NCBI GenBank assembly: GCA_031769625.1
Contig: JAUIMM010000646.1
Span: 1,466,001-1,530,000, forward strand
DNA: 64,000 nt
Direction: 5' to 3'
Source of the DNA: Taudactylus pleione
Lineage: Eukaryota > Chordata > Amphibia > Anura > Myobatrachidae
Below the pieces are notes generated by a model that saw only the letters and a list, made by a program, of their open reading frames with translations, was not told where the DNA came from and did no database searches. Positions 1-45,034 of the stretch are shown piece by piece. Made by a program: the position numbers and the translations under genes. How positions within the stretch are numbered: the stretch's first letter is position 1; each line of letters begins with the position of its first letter.

Positions 1-1310
1 AGGGAAGAATATGAACCTTGAAAAATGTCTATCAAGTGCACAGAAACCACTGCACAATCTCCAGGTGAAAATGAGTGCCAGAGAACAAGAGCTAAAGTGT
101 AAAGTAAAAGTTGCAGACTCTAAAATAGCTAAACAAAAGATGGGACTTGTTAAACTTGAAGATATGAGGATCAATCTTCTGCAGAATAAGTTGGAAAGCG
201 CACTGGGAAAATTACCCATTAGAAGAACAGCTCTATGCAACTGAGGAAGTGCCACTTGTAAGTGAGAAAAGCAGAGAAGGAAAAGAAGTTGAACTACACT
301 CTGGAATTTGATTCTGGCCATAATGATATGATTGACCCATTTACTATCGGGGGGGGGGTCAAAGCTGCAAAACTCCTCAAAAAATTTGCTACAGAAAATG
401 AAACGCCTTTCGGTGACTTTCAACTTCCCTTTATATCTAAAGAGTTTAGTTGTGTGTAAATTGAATATTGCAGAGGAACACAAGGTTGAGAATGTTATTG
501 TTACCTTGGCCACAGAGGAAAAGATTTCTTTGAAAGTTAATTTGAAACCCTTGGAAAGTTACTTTGAATTCTCAACATCTTAAGTGGTGTCCAATAATGA
601 ATTTTGAGTACTGGATATAGAAGGCAATGAGTTCAAACCTGCTGCAGAATTGAAAGGTTCTGGCAAAGCAACACAAATTGACTGTCTTGAAAATGGTACT
701 TCTTTCAAAGTGTCTGCAGTCAGGAAGTAGTCCGTGTATCTGAAATCTGATCTTGTGCTGAGAGAGTCTTTGAAAAAGTCTGACGTGCCGGTAATGTCTT
801 GGATGGAAATGTGCCACTGCAGAGCTGTTCAAAGTTAATTGGGTTCTTAACTAAAGCAACTTGCCTTATTGATCAATGGGTTGAAACTGAAGATAATATG
901 GAAAGTGTCGACCTCCTGGAGACTTTTACGGTCTCCAACATTACTTCTTTAATTCCAGACATCACAAAAAGTGTGCAGGATAAATATTATATCCTCTTGT
1001 CTTCTGATGTGAGGGAAAGTGTTGGTAGTACAACTAAAGAGAGACTAATGCAGTTTTAGAAAATGTTGGATTAGAGGTTCAAATGAAACTGGAAGTCTTG
1101 AAATGGAGGAAGAAGCACAAAAGGCTTTTGTGTTAATATGGAAACAAACGTTGCAAAGTTGAAAGCACAGTCAAACAACTGATAAAGGATTCTCATAAAT
1201 ATATAAAGTTCCATAAAGTCATAAAAAAAAACAGCTCTGGAACTTGGAGTATGAGACCACCATATCACAGAAGACGTCTGCATGATATTATTGTGTGTGG
1301 TCAAAGACCT
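1..1310 (+). pseudogene. Unidentified degraded coding-like remnant (coiled-coil-like)
   Basis: Bases 11-244 read as a lysine- and glutamate-rich coiled-coil-like stretch (for example LVKLEDMRINLLQNKLESAL). Short open pieces follow in changing frames at about 262-600 and 799-1059, broken by stops and frameshifts. The codon-like texture suggests a decayed retrocopy or transposon protein. I do not recognise the family. If C9 continues left, this lies in its intron 7 on the opposite strand. Confidence 0.35.
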
Positions 1311-3521
1311 TGATGAGGAAAGGGAAGAGGGACTTTGCCATAAAAATGCCCCGCCCCAGGTCGCTCATGGCAAGGGTTGTTAACTTGGGAGGGTGATATG
1401 TGGTAGAATGAAGCTTGGTGAGCAACGGAATCTGTGCTGTGATGGTGGGATCCGCCCACTCAAGTTTAAAAAGGGCTGAAACCACAGCTATCTGCTATTC
1501 AGAGGATGCAGCCGAGGTGGAGCTGTGGCAGCCAAGCCAGGCTAGAAGGTCAGTGGGCCATACCACCAGCAAGAAACAGGCAGGACCCTCTGTTCTACAC
1601 AAACTAGCTGCCCTTGAAGTTAGAGCTGAAAAAATGAGGTAGTGCCATGAATGGGGGCTAGGTTTTTTTTATTTTTATTGTCTGTTGCTGTGTGCTGACG
1701 ATATTAAAGCATAATTTGTGTGTTTTAACTCGGACAAGCAGTATATGGTGTCCCTTATTTGAGCACCTAAATACTGCACCACTAACCACTCTACTAAGCA
1801 AAACACCCCAGAATTCCACAAGGCGGGAAGAAGAAGCATGTCCAGCAGTACGGTAAATCAGTGGATTGTTTATTCACTTCAGCTTAGCAGCCACAGCACA
1901 ACAAGCATGGAGTCTGGTATTACCGTGGGTCACAAACATCATACAAGATGAAGCAGTAATTGTACCAGTTTTGCCACTCTGGCTTACACACAGCATGCAC
2001 AAAATCTGTGGACCTTCCAGGTCCTGGCACTGCCGCCTATCTCCTGGCCAGCTTGTCCGGCATCAGGAGCACTGTGCTCTGCTACCAGCAAAGCCTTAAG
2101 CCCAGCTCACAGGTGGTGCTGATTGCTTGGTTGGGAACCCCAGCACACTGCAAAACCTGGACTGGACCTGACAACCAGCCTGCACCCATGTATTGCCTGT
2201 GTTTTGTGGCATAGTGGCCTCTCTGCCACAATATATGTATGCAACAACACACATTTATTTACCAGTACTAGTTTTGTGAATGAGAGTACCTCAATAGATT
2301 TTTGTGTACTGATCACTGTTTGAAGATTGTATGAAGTCACTTGTTATTACTGTGTTGCCATGGGATCACCGTTTGACACAGTGAAGTACTTCTGGTTTTA
2401 GCAGAAGCTGCACTCGGAGTTCGGATGAGGTCCGGGAAATGGCGCACAGGATGTCACTCTGTGTACTTATATAGGGTAACATGTATAGATGTCATTTTGT
2501 TTTGAGGAGTTTTTTATATGCACTAGAATTTCCTTATTCATCCGACACATACAGCCATGCGCGTCTGCAGCCCTCTTTCAGCTTTTGAAGCATTGTTAAC
2601 AAATAATTGTCGATCTTCTGGATACCACTCTTCTACCATTATTTAATACTAGTAAAGGGACCCGACATATGCTGGCTCACCAAGGTCCGCAACGACCTGA
2701 CCCTATCCATCCCCAACTCCTCGCAGCTCCTCTCCATCCCACCACTCCCCCCTCCATTCACATTCCGTCCCACCCCCCAACTGCTCCACTGTATCCCTTC
2801 TCTGTCTGTGTCTGCTCCTCTGACCTGTCCCACCACGCTATCTGGTGTCTGCTGCTCCGTCCCACACACCTCCACCAACTCCGGTGCACCCCCTCCCTCC
2901 TGTGGCTGTACAATTACCTCCTAGCGGGTCCCCTTCCTCTCCTGAGAGGGTCTGTCCCATCCGCCTAGCAGTAGGAATGGTTTAATGGGTGGTACGTGCC
3001 ACAACTCCCACTGCACATGCATGTTGGAGATGGGACCAGTTCTGTTGAAATTATGGGAGCAGCCACATGAGGTTATAAGTCCTGTTGTACTGTATAACTC
3101 AGCCCCACAGCCCAAGGGGTTTAGGAAGAGCCCCCAAACATACCTGTCCTGTGCTGACCACCCTGAAGCTGGTATTTTTTACTATGGCAGTTGCTCCTGA
3201 GGAGAGGGTAAATCTATATATTTAAAAAATATATATATATTTTAGTTTTGAACATGTGACCCTATAAAATCAGCACCGGTGCTACGTGATGTGGGCAGTG
3301 CATACTTTTCGTGCTCTTTTCTTCTAATGAAAGTAAGAGCTGCCATGATTTGCAAACTGCAGCAACAGAATATGTGGGGTTTCATTTAACCCTTCCTGCT
3401 TATGTAAGTGAAACATTAACCATATATATCACATTTTTGCCATTAACATATTAAGTATCCATATGGCCAACATATGGCTCCCTGCACACACATCAGTCAT
3501 TTAACGTAGGCCATACTGTAC
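1311..3521. other. C9 intron 7 sequence without a recognisable gene
   Basis: A weakly open stretch lies near 1415-1642. A pyrimidine-rich tract at 2690-2960 contains many TCC/CCC runs. A short AT run lies near 3218-3240. Nothing was assigned. Confidence 0.4.
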
Positions 3522-36445
<32,924 letters not shown>

Positions 36446-36499
36446 GACGTCTGGTGATGAGTTTCGGGGGTAAACTACTTTTCCCAATGTTACTACTAC

Positions 36500-36505
36500 T
36501 ATATA
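36500..36505 (-). promoter_or_regulatory. C9: Candidate TATA element of C9
   Basis: TATATA on the minus strand about 55 bp upstream of the C9 ATG. The surrounding CAATATATAG is conserved in the duplicate at 49427-49432 although much of the nearby sequence has diverged. A core-promoter role is inferred from spacing and conservation. Confidence 0.45.
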
Positions 36506-36849
36506 TTGTGTCCACTGTAACTGATTAAGTGAAACACAAACACAGTTTCCTGAAACTTGCTGAGACAACAGCAACAAAATATACATTCATTTATTTATTT
36601 AGGTGTTAGAGCAATGGTGTCATCTGTGCAGATAATGCTCCATTCTGAGAGCAGCTTGTAAAAGTCACTTTATAGTGTTTACACACATGGGTAGATTTCC
36701 TTTGTCCATTGTGGAGTAATCTGTAAATATTGAGCAACCCAACAAGAACACTTGTATTCTATCTCACCTGAGGTTCCATTGTGCTAAAGTAACAGAGCAC
36801 TGTAGCATCATTGCATGTAGCATTATATGGTAAAGGAAGTTTAAATTGC

Positions 36850-37589
36850 AATGAGGCAATATATGTAATTTAGTATGAACCGCAGTCAATATAACAGCAT
36901 TGTCTTTTAGTATTATAAATTATTATTATTATTGTTGTCATTATTTTGTTACATAAGTATGTGCTTCATCCCTATGTGCCTTAACAGCCCATTTATCAAT
37001 AATCAAATGCTCAATGCGTTCTGGGCGTGATATTAGCACCAAAAATCATATTGCAGTATATGATAATAATGTCGGCATGTATTACAGTATATAGCACAAG
37101 ACAGGTCAGGGACTCCAAAAGGAGCCTGTCCCTGCCATGTGCTCGGAGTGCAGTGACCGCATCATCACTCCTTTATCGGTACTCCTGCACATGCGTGTTC
37201 TACTGACCACGCAAGTGTGGTGGCCATTGCTAGGGAGGGTTCCACTTCCAACCCTCTCCCGGTAAATTTTGTGAAGTATAGCCGACACCAGGCTAAAGCA
37301 TCAGATGGCATTATCTGCGGGGGCCAAAATCCAGATTATGAGCTTGGAAAATCTGACATTTATGCAACCCCTACATCCAATATCCAGTTTATTAAATTAT
37401 CATCATATTACATATGCCGTTGAGCTATTGTCTGCGTAGACATTGTAAATCGGGATTGCCAAAAGGGCATATACTTCTTAAAGATCATTGAATTATCGCA
37501 GTAGCAGGGGAGATGGAAGCATTGGCTTTAGGGTGCCAGTTGTCATGGAGGCACCAAGGGTGAAGGATGGAACAGCAGCCACAAATGTG
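36850..37589. other. Upstream of C9, unassigned
   Basis: Low-complexity ATT runs near 36915-36950. From 36980 (CCCATTTATCAATAATC) there may be an old MITE. No gene was seen. Confidence 0.35.
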
Positions 37590-38585
37590 AAATGTGTCTG
37601 TAAGTAATGAGTACACCCGTGCACCTGCTGGGTGACCAGTGAAATGTGTCAGTAAATAATGAGTATACCTGTGCACCTGCTGGGTGACCTGGGAAATGTG
37701 TCAGTAAATAATTAGTACACCTGTGCACCTCCTAGGTGACCTGGGAAATGTATCAGTGAGTAAAAGTTATACTGTACCTGTGCACCTGCTAGCAGACCTG
37801 GGAATTATGTCAGGGAGTGGTGAGTACACCTGCGCACCTGCTAGCTGACCTGGGAAATGTGTCATTGAGTAATGAGTACACATGCACACCTGCTCGGTGT
37901 CCGGAAAAATGCATTAGTGAGTATTGAACAAACCTTTGCACATGCTCGATGCCCTGGGAAATGTGTCATTGAGTAATAATTACACATGCACTCCTGCTAG
38001 GTAACCTAGGAAATGTATCAGTGAGTAATGAGTACACCTGTGCACCTGCTAGGTGACCTGGGAAATGTATCAGTGAGTAATGATGACACCTGTGCACATG
38101 CTCGATGCCCTGGGAAATGTATCAGTGAGTAATGAGTACACCTGTGCACCTGCTAGGTGACCTGGGAAATGTATCAGTGAGTTTTGAGTACACATGTGCA
38201 CCTGCTAGGTGACCTGGGAAATGTATCAGTGAGTTATGAGTACACCTGTGCACCTGCTAGGTGACCTGTGTCAATGAGAAATGAGTACACCTGCACTTCT
38301 GCTGGATGACCTGGGAAATGTGTAAATGAGTACACGTGCACTTGCTGGGTGACCTGAGAAATGTATCAGTGAGTTATGAGTACACCTGTGCACCTGCTAC
38401 GTGACCCGGGAAATGTGTGCCCTTCTGCTCCATGGGAGGTTTCTGTCATCCCTGAGCTCGCCTTACGACACCTGCTTTACTGTTTGAGAGGTGTATCGCC
38501 TCAGTCAAACTCTCCACCTGCCACTGTCCCCGGAGCTGGTGATAAGTACACCTGTGCACCTAGTTGACCTGAGAAATGTGTTAGT
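37590..38585. repeat. 52-bp minisatellite, left block
   Basis: Degenerate tandem of a 52-bp unit: GTGACCTGGGAAATGTATCA, GTGAGTAATGAGTACACCTG, TGCACCTGCTAG. About 18 units with indels. A non-repeat insert of roughly 110 bp lies near 38418-38540. Confidence 0.9.
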
Positions 38586-38598
38586 GAGTAAGGAGTAT

Positions 38599-39248
38599 AG
38601 GTGCATACACACACAACGATTTTTCAAACGATTATCCTTAAATGATATCGTTTAACGATAATCGTTTGAAAAAATCGTTCACTTTCTGAGTCAAATGATG
38701 AACGATTATCATTCATGCGCGTTCACGTTTGTAGTTTGTAGTTCAGTCAGACTTGTCAACTGAACGATTTTCATTAAGGGAATATGCAAAAATCGTTTGT
38801 AGTTCATAAAAATTGTTCATTATGGAGCGTACACACGGTCAGATTTGTCAGACTTGTCAGATTTGTCAGATGAACGACTGAACGATTGAACGATTTGAAC
38901 GATTTTACCAAAGTTTAGAACGATTTGAACGATTGAACGATTTTTGACTGCATTAAAATGAATGGAATCGTCCAAGTCTGACTGCAAACCCATCAGATGT
39001 CAGATATCGTTATCTGACAAACGGGAACGCGCATCGTTGATCGTCCATCGTTCAGGCATGTCAGATATGAACGATTTTTCATCAGATATGAACGACTGAA
39101 CGATTTTTAAATCGTTATCGTCCATATCTGAAGAAAAAATCTGATCGTGTGTATGCACCATAACACTTTAAAAAATCTGACAGATAATCTGACAGAAAAT
39201 CGTTCATAAAATCGTTGGTAACAAAATCGTTGTGTGTGTATGCAGCTT
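38599..39248. mobile_element. AACGATT-rich foldback MITE, copy 2 (interrupted)
   Basis: Ends AGGTGCATACACACACAACG and CGTTGTGTGTGTATGCAGCTT, like 30175-30478. The copy is twice as long because a second MITE (38821-39162) is inserted in it. It inserted at the right edge of the left 52-bp minisatellite block. Confidence 0.75.
38821..39162. mobile_element. Nested MITE (TATGG(A/T)GC(G/A)TACACACGGTCAGA family)
   Basis: Ends TATGGAGCGTACACACGGTC and its inverse form GATCGTGTGTATGCACCATA. The flanking TA suggests a TA duplication. The outer element resumes at AACACTTTAAAAAATCTGAC, which matches 30391-30410 in copy 1. The interior repeats GAACGATTTGAACGATT many times. Confidence 0.7.
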
Positions 39249-39899
39249 ATGTGATACCCTGAAGTAGTAAGGGTGGTAACTGTGTGGTGCGCATACAGAT
39301 CAGAGTTACCTAGGTGGGGGTCTTCTTTCAGTAACGGCTCTTCGCTAAAGTCACACCCCAGCAGAGGGGCAAGATTTCCCCAGACACAGAGAGATGCAGC
39401 ACAGTTGAGATGTAATCTAACAACAAAATTTATTCCACAATCTGGTGTAATAATAGGAACGTTCTCACCTAGTGCTGAGTATCACTAGTGAATCGGCTCT
39501 CTGTCTGTACTTGGGTAATGTCAGGTATGATAACAACTGCTGGCTCCCTGCAGTAAGTGTGACTCTGGATGCAGGGTGGTTTGCAGTACGATTTAATTTA
39601 GCTTTATGCTATTTCCTTAAACTCCTTTCTCAGTTCACTGATCTCTCCTTTTTTCTTACTCTCAGTGGCTGTGTGTAATTCCACTGCCAAGTCCTGTAGT
39701 TGTCTTTCTCACTCTCACCTTGATGTGCGGATCACCCAGCACCTCCTTGTCCAATTCTGCCTAACCTGTAACAATCACTAACTGTCCTCTCTGTAACAGT
39801 CACTTCAGGCTGTGCATGTGCCCTAGATGAGCATGGTAGTTTAATATGACTGCAGCGGCCCGAGCAGCATTGGCAAACCAGCAAATTGATACCTTGGAG
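39249..39899. other. Possible decayed solo LTR, unconfirmed
   Basis: Minus-strand AATAAA (at about 39429) and long non-coding texture resemble an LTR. No terminal TG..CA or target duplication was found. Unassigned. Confidence 0.25.
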
Positions 39900-40900
39900 T
39901 TGTGGGATACCACAAGTACACTTGCGCTCCTGCTGGATGACCTGTGAAATGTGTCAGTGCGTAATGCGTACACCTGTGCACCTGCTGGGTGATGTGGGAA
40001 ATGTATCAGTGAGTAAAGAGTACTGTACCTGTGCAACTCCTAGGTAACCTGGCAAATGTGTTAGGGAGTGATGAGTACACCTGCGCACCTGTTGGGTGAC
40101 CTGGCAAATGTGTCAGTGAGTAATGAGTACACCTGTGCTCCATCTGGGTGACCTGGGAAATGTGTCAGTCAGTATTGAATACACCTGTGCACCTCCTAGG
40201 TGACCTTGGAAATGTGTCAAGGAGTGATGAATACACCTGTGGACCTGCTCGGTGACCTGGGAAATGTGTCAGTGAGTAATGAGTACACTTGTGTTTCTGC
40301 TGGTTGACCTGAGAAATGTGTCAGTGAGTAATGAGTACACCTGTGCACCTGCTATGTTACCAGGGAAATGTGTCAGTGAGAAATGAATACACCTGCAATT
40401 CTGCTGGATGACCTGTGAAGTGTGTACATGAGTACACATGTGCTCTTGCTGGGTGACCTGAGAAATGTGTCAGTGAGTAATGAATACACCTGTGCACCTG
40501 CTATGTTACCAGGGAAATGTGTCAGTGAGAAATGAATACACCTGCAATTCTGCTGGATGACCTGTGAAGTGTGTACATGAGTACACATGTGCTCTTGCTG
40601 GGTGACCTGAGAAATGTGTCAGTGAGTAATGAGTACACCTGTGCACCTGCTATGTTACCAGGGAAATGTGTCAGTGAGAAATGAATACACCTGCAATTCT
40701 GCTGGATGACCTGTGAAGTGTGTACATGAGTACACATGTGCTCTTGCTGGGTGACCTGAGAAATGTGTCAGTGAGTAATGAATACACCTGTGCACCTATG
40801 TTACCAGAGAAATGTGTCCGTGAGTAATGCATACACCTGCCAAGTGACCATGGAAATGTCTTTAAATGAGTAATAAGTACATCTGTGCACTTGCAGGATG
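39900..40900. repeat. 52-bp minisatellite, right block with 149-bp higher-order repeat
   Basis: Same unit as 37590-38585. Between about 40360 and 40790 three units evolve together as a 149-bp repeat, present about three times and nearly identical. Each carries GATGACCTGTGAAGTGTGTA and TGCTATGTTACCAGGGAAAT. Confidence 0.9.
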
Positions 40901-42562
40901 AATATAAAAACTGGAACTTTGAGGACCGAGTTTGAGAACCGCTGCTCTAGAAGCATTGGGCCTGGGGCCCCATCAAAACATTGCTTTGGGGCCCAAAACA
41001 TTCTGGCTATGCCCATGGGAGCAGTTTTTTTATGATTGTGATAGAGGGCAGGATTCAGAGCTGGATGGCTATGTACAGTAATAGTGGCTGAGGCTTTTGT
41101 CGCAGCAGTTACTGCAAATTTATGTTAATGCCGCAGCTGATGGGCTGTCTACTAAAACGCCCACCAGCTGCGTCTGTAATCCAGTGTCATCCACTGTCAC
41201 AGACATCGGCCGCACCATCGGACACGTCTAAAGCCAGCCACCTCCCCACCCCTCCATCACTGCCCAGGGACACCTATCGGAATTGCATGGCTCTCCATTT
41301 AATTATGGTCTGTGTCCCTGGCATTGACCACCAGGACTCATGTACATTGTATCTCGGATGCATGTGCAGATGTACAACATTGGATGTTCTACAGCCTTCC
41401 ACCTCTGTATCAGGCCCCTGAATCAGCAGTGTGTGCTGATCCTATCCTATCTAAGAAATTAAGATAGGTGAGTGACTATATATAAATAAGAATATATATA
41501 CACCAGGATGGTTCAATAAATAAGGTAACAAGAGCCATCTTTATGTATATTTATTCAACTCGTACATATACGTATAATCAATAGTATGGCCTTGATACAG
41601 ATTATTTTTCCACATAGTCCCCATACTTGTCGAAGCATTTGTTCCAATGGTACACCAAGGCATCTATCCCGGCATAGAAGAAATCAGTGTCAAGTGCCTG
41701 AAGCCAGGACACAGGACAGTTGCAACTCGCCTTCATCTCAGGTGCTATTTCAATAGTCCAAAGAGATGGAAATCACTCTAAGGTCTAGTACCTCGCAAAG
41801 GTAGCACCATAACAACTCATGGCCGGCCGGTTATCAAAGGCAGTGCACCAAACTCAAACCTTGACACTGTAGTGTGCGTCTCTCCCATGTAGTGAAATTG
41901 CAGCCCTGGTGCCTTCCGTAGGTACTCCAACACGGAGTCTAACTATAGTACAACAATGACGGCGACACTCCGGTCTATAAATCAAACTGCAGGCGCAGGT
42001 ATAAAATCCAACATTTCGATGCCCAGGTTATTGCATCGTCATCAGGGTCTAAATAAGTGCAAAACAGACACTAAACTTATACTTACACCATCATCTGAAA
42101 CTGAAGCTGAGACGCCCCCAGATGAGGTCATTCGCCTCAGCCTGTTACTACAGCAAATATGTGAACCATTCAAAACAAATGCTAGAACCAGCGTATATGA
42201 GGGCACAAACACAATATAACAATAAGCTAAATATAATAAACAAAAAGCATAATATCACAGCGGAATATAGTATATCATATCATAGTAAAAACATCACCAC
42301 AGCACATAAATCAGCAAACAGGGCAGCTATATATGTGTCTAACACAGTCATCCACATATACGAGGCTAAACAAAATTGATACATACGTAGTCAAGTATGA
42401 ATGATACATGCAGTGGCCAACAACAGGCGATGCACACACAATAACCTAGTGACAATCACCTAACAGGCCATAATAGCACAAAAATATCAGGTTAAAGTAC
42501 TTAAATAAATTAATCAGATAAAGCAAAGCCAACCAAGGTTATCATTTAGGCCCTTAAGTGAT
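40901..42562. other. Unassigned repeat-rich stretch with a mariner remnant
   Basis: A CTGAATC-type foldback fragment lies at about 41050-41430 (GCAGGATTCAGAGCTGG to GCCCCTGAATCAGC). The mariner remnant at 41503-41700 is listed separately. 41700-42560 is AT-rich; the piece ATTTCGATGCCCAGGTTATT near 42017 resembles retroelement ends but is not assigned. Confidence 0.35.
41503..41700 (-). mobile_element. Mariner-type transposase C-terminus and 3' end
   Basis: On the minus strand, 41602-41691 reads DTDFFYAGIDALVYHWNKCF, then DKYGDYVEK and a stop. This matches the usual end of mariner-family transposases (GI-LV-RW-KC---GDYVEK). The rest runs to GGTAACCTTATTTATTGAACC-like terminal sequence near 41510 (on the minus strand GTTACCTTATTTATTGAACC). 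The upstream part of the gene is missing. Confidence 0.6.
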
Positions 42563-42847
42563 AAGCTGGCTACACACTGGACGATATGTCGTCCTATCCG
42601 GTGGATTGGAGTGACATATCGGGCACATAGTCTAGTGTGTACCCGCTATGTCGCTGGCAATGCCCGCTCCCACGGGTCGTCAGTGACATCCTCTGTTGGC
42701 CCTGCACGCAGGTCCGACGTGGGCTATCGTTAGCGGGGGCCATGCTGCTGAAAGTGTGAATGCACTTGCCAAAGCCAGCTCCCCCTGGTGGGTCCTGTCG
42801 CTAAAGATGTCGGGCACACTAGACATCGTCTAGTGTGTACCCGGCTT
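42563..42847. mobile_element. Foldback MITE (AAGCTGGCTACACAC)
   Basis: Left end AAGCTGGCTACACACTGGAC; right end GTCTAGTGTGTACCCGGCTT. Internal pair GACGATATGTCG/CATCGTC. 285 bp, non-coding. Confidence 0.7.
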
Positions 42848-43395
42848 TAGAGTCCCAAGCCTATAAATCCAGCGTGATTCACCCTGCAGTAATTTACAGT
42901 AAGTGAAATATTGTCAACATGTACGGAGAGGGGAATATGGTCTATAATCGTATACCTGGGGGCTGATAAGCTCAGGCTTGGCATAACATAAATTGCAGAT
43001 GTAAAGTACAGCACACCATCGGAGCAGCAGTGCACAGGGAGTTATCCAGCGTAAAAGTCCCTATGCAATAACAGTGAGAGTAATCAGGCCCATCGTAAAG
43101 GGATGCGTGTAACACCTGAATACAGTACTTGGCTTCTGTGGCAAACTTGTATGTTGACTGCTTAGCATAACCGAGGATTTGATTCCCGTTGAGGACAGGG
43201 CTATTGAAGAATATATTTTTATTTAATTTTGTTATCAATATTATATTATATACAGTCTATTTTTAAACTGTTAGTTGTAGATTTTTCTGCAAGTAGAGAA
43301 ATAGTACAGTAGTATAGTAGTATGCATCGGCAGTTTATGTCTATAATGCAATCTTCACAGCCGCACAGCTAACGGACATAGCCGCTATAAAGCCG
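42848..43395. other. Unassigned sequence left of duplication block B
   Basis: No feature recognised. The sharp start of similarity to block A at 43396 marks the duplication breakpoint. Confidence 0.4.
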
Positions 43396-44499
43396 CAGAT
43401 GTAGAGTACGGCAAACCACAATGGCAGCAGTGCTCGGGGGTTTCTACGTAAGAATAGCTAATGTGGAGCTAATATGACACACGGGCAGTCTTTAATAACA
43501 TGTTATTCAATTGTTATTCTTGTTATTAGTGTCATCATTATTATTAATAACGAAATTGAACAAAATCATTAGTTCCATGAGTCTATGCACCTATGGCATA
43601 AGATGTGTATACAAAATATATTACACTATAATGAACCCTTGTAACTGGATTGGTACCATCATCTAACACTCCGGCAAATAAAGATTGAGCATGACTAGTA
43701 TCGAGCGACTATAAATTGGCACACAGATCACCCACTTCTAACCATGTCGCTCTCACACAGTGATATAATAAAATGGACAGGGTTAAGCAGGCCGATTACA
43801 CTGATACACTGAGCGATTATCGGTCACATACATCTCCGCATGCCCGTTTTCTTAACAATTGTCGTACAATGTTTATGCAGTGAAGAGATATACGTGGACC
43901 CCGTGTTTTGGTTATGACGAGACAACCTTCAAATGTTCTCAAGTATTTCGGTTCTTTTCTGGTTTTGAATTTATTTAAAATTGATAAAAACAGCTAAACT
44001 CATGTAATTTGTACCTGTTTACATTAGGGGTGAGCGAGTTAGAATTTCTGAAATCCGAGCCCCCCCGATCCGAGGCCAATCTAAGTCAGGCTCGACTTTT
44101 CCCGCCTGACTCGGATCTGAAATCGAGGCAAAACGTCATCATCCCGCCTTCCGGGTCTCGCGGGTTTTGGATCCTATATAAGGTACCCGCGTCGGCACCA
44201 TTTTCTCACTCGGCTGTGGACAGTGAAGAGGGAGGGTGGGAGTTAGGGCTGGCTGGGCTGTGTAGTGTAGTGTAGTGTAGTGTAGTGCAGAGTAGTGTTG
44301 TGTTGTGCTGTGCTGCTGTTGTCCATAGGGGCTGTGTCCACTCCTCCAAAGTCCATAGGGGCTGGCTGGACTGTGTTGTGCAGTCAGTTGTCCATAGGGG
44401 CTGTGTCCACTCCAAAGTCCTGTGCAGTGTCCCAGTCCTAGAGGGGTGCTGTAGTGTTGTCCAGGGGGTGCTCTGTCCATCAGGGGTGCTCCCCCCAAG

Positions 44500-44990
44500 T
44501 GCAAAAAAAAAAAATTGTTTCTGTGTTTGTGAATTGTGTGCACTGTGGCTGCACGTGCCAAGCGTGCGCCTGTGTCCCATTAGTAAAGGGCCGGCTGGCT
44601 TGTCCGTTAAAGGGTGCTGTAACCCCCAAAGTACACTCCAAACAAAAAAAATATATATTTTCTGTGTTTGTGAATTGTGTGCACTGTGGCTGCACGTGCA
44701 TCAACAAAGGAGCAACGCCAAGCGTGCGCCTGTGTCCCATAAGTAAAGGGCCGGCTGGCTTGTCCGTTAAAGGGTGCTGTAACCCCCAAAGTACACTCCA
44801 AACAAAAAAAATATATATTTTCTGTGTTTGTGAATTGTGTGCACTGTGGCTGCACGTGCATCAACAAAGGAGCAGCGTCAAGCGTGCGCCTGTGTCCCAA
44901 TAGTAAAGAGCCGCCTGGCTCATTTCTTAAAGGGTGGTGTAACCCACAAAGTGCACTAGTCTCCAACAAAAATAAAAAATTATTTTCTGT
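44500..44990 (+). repeat. Leader tandem repeats of hAT copy 2 (about 3 units)
   Basis: Units begin near 44519, 44660 and 44820 with TTTCTGTGTTTGTGAATTG. The last partial unit starts near 44984. They are homologous to the 160-bp repeats of copy 1 but more diverged from each other. Confidence 0.85.
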
Positions 44991-45034
44991 GTTTGTGTGC
45001 GCCTTAGCCGCACGTATATATCAATATAACATAA

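Noticed and set aside
39249..39899. Additional solo LTR
   Set aside because: AATAAA on the minus strand and general texture fit, but no terminal TG..CA pair or target duplication was found, so it is left unassigned.
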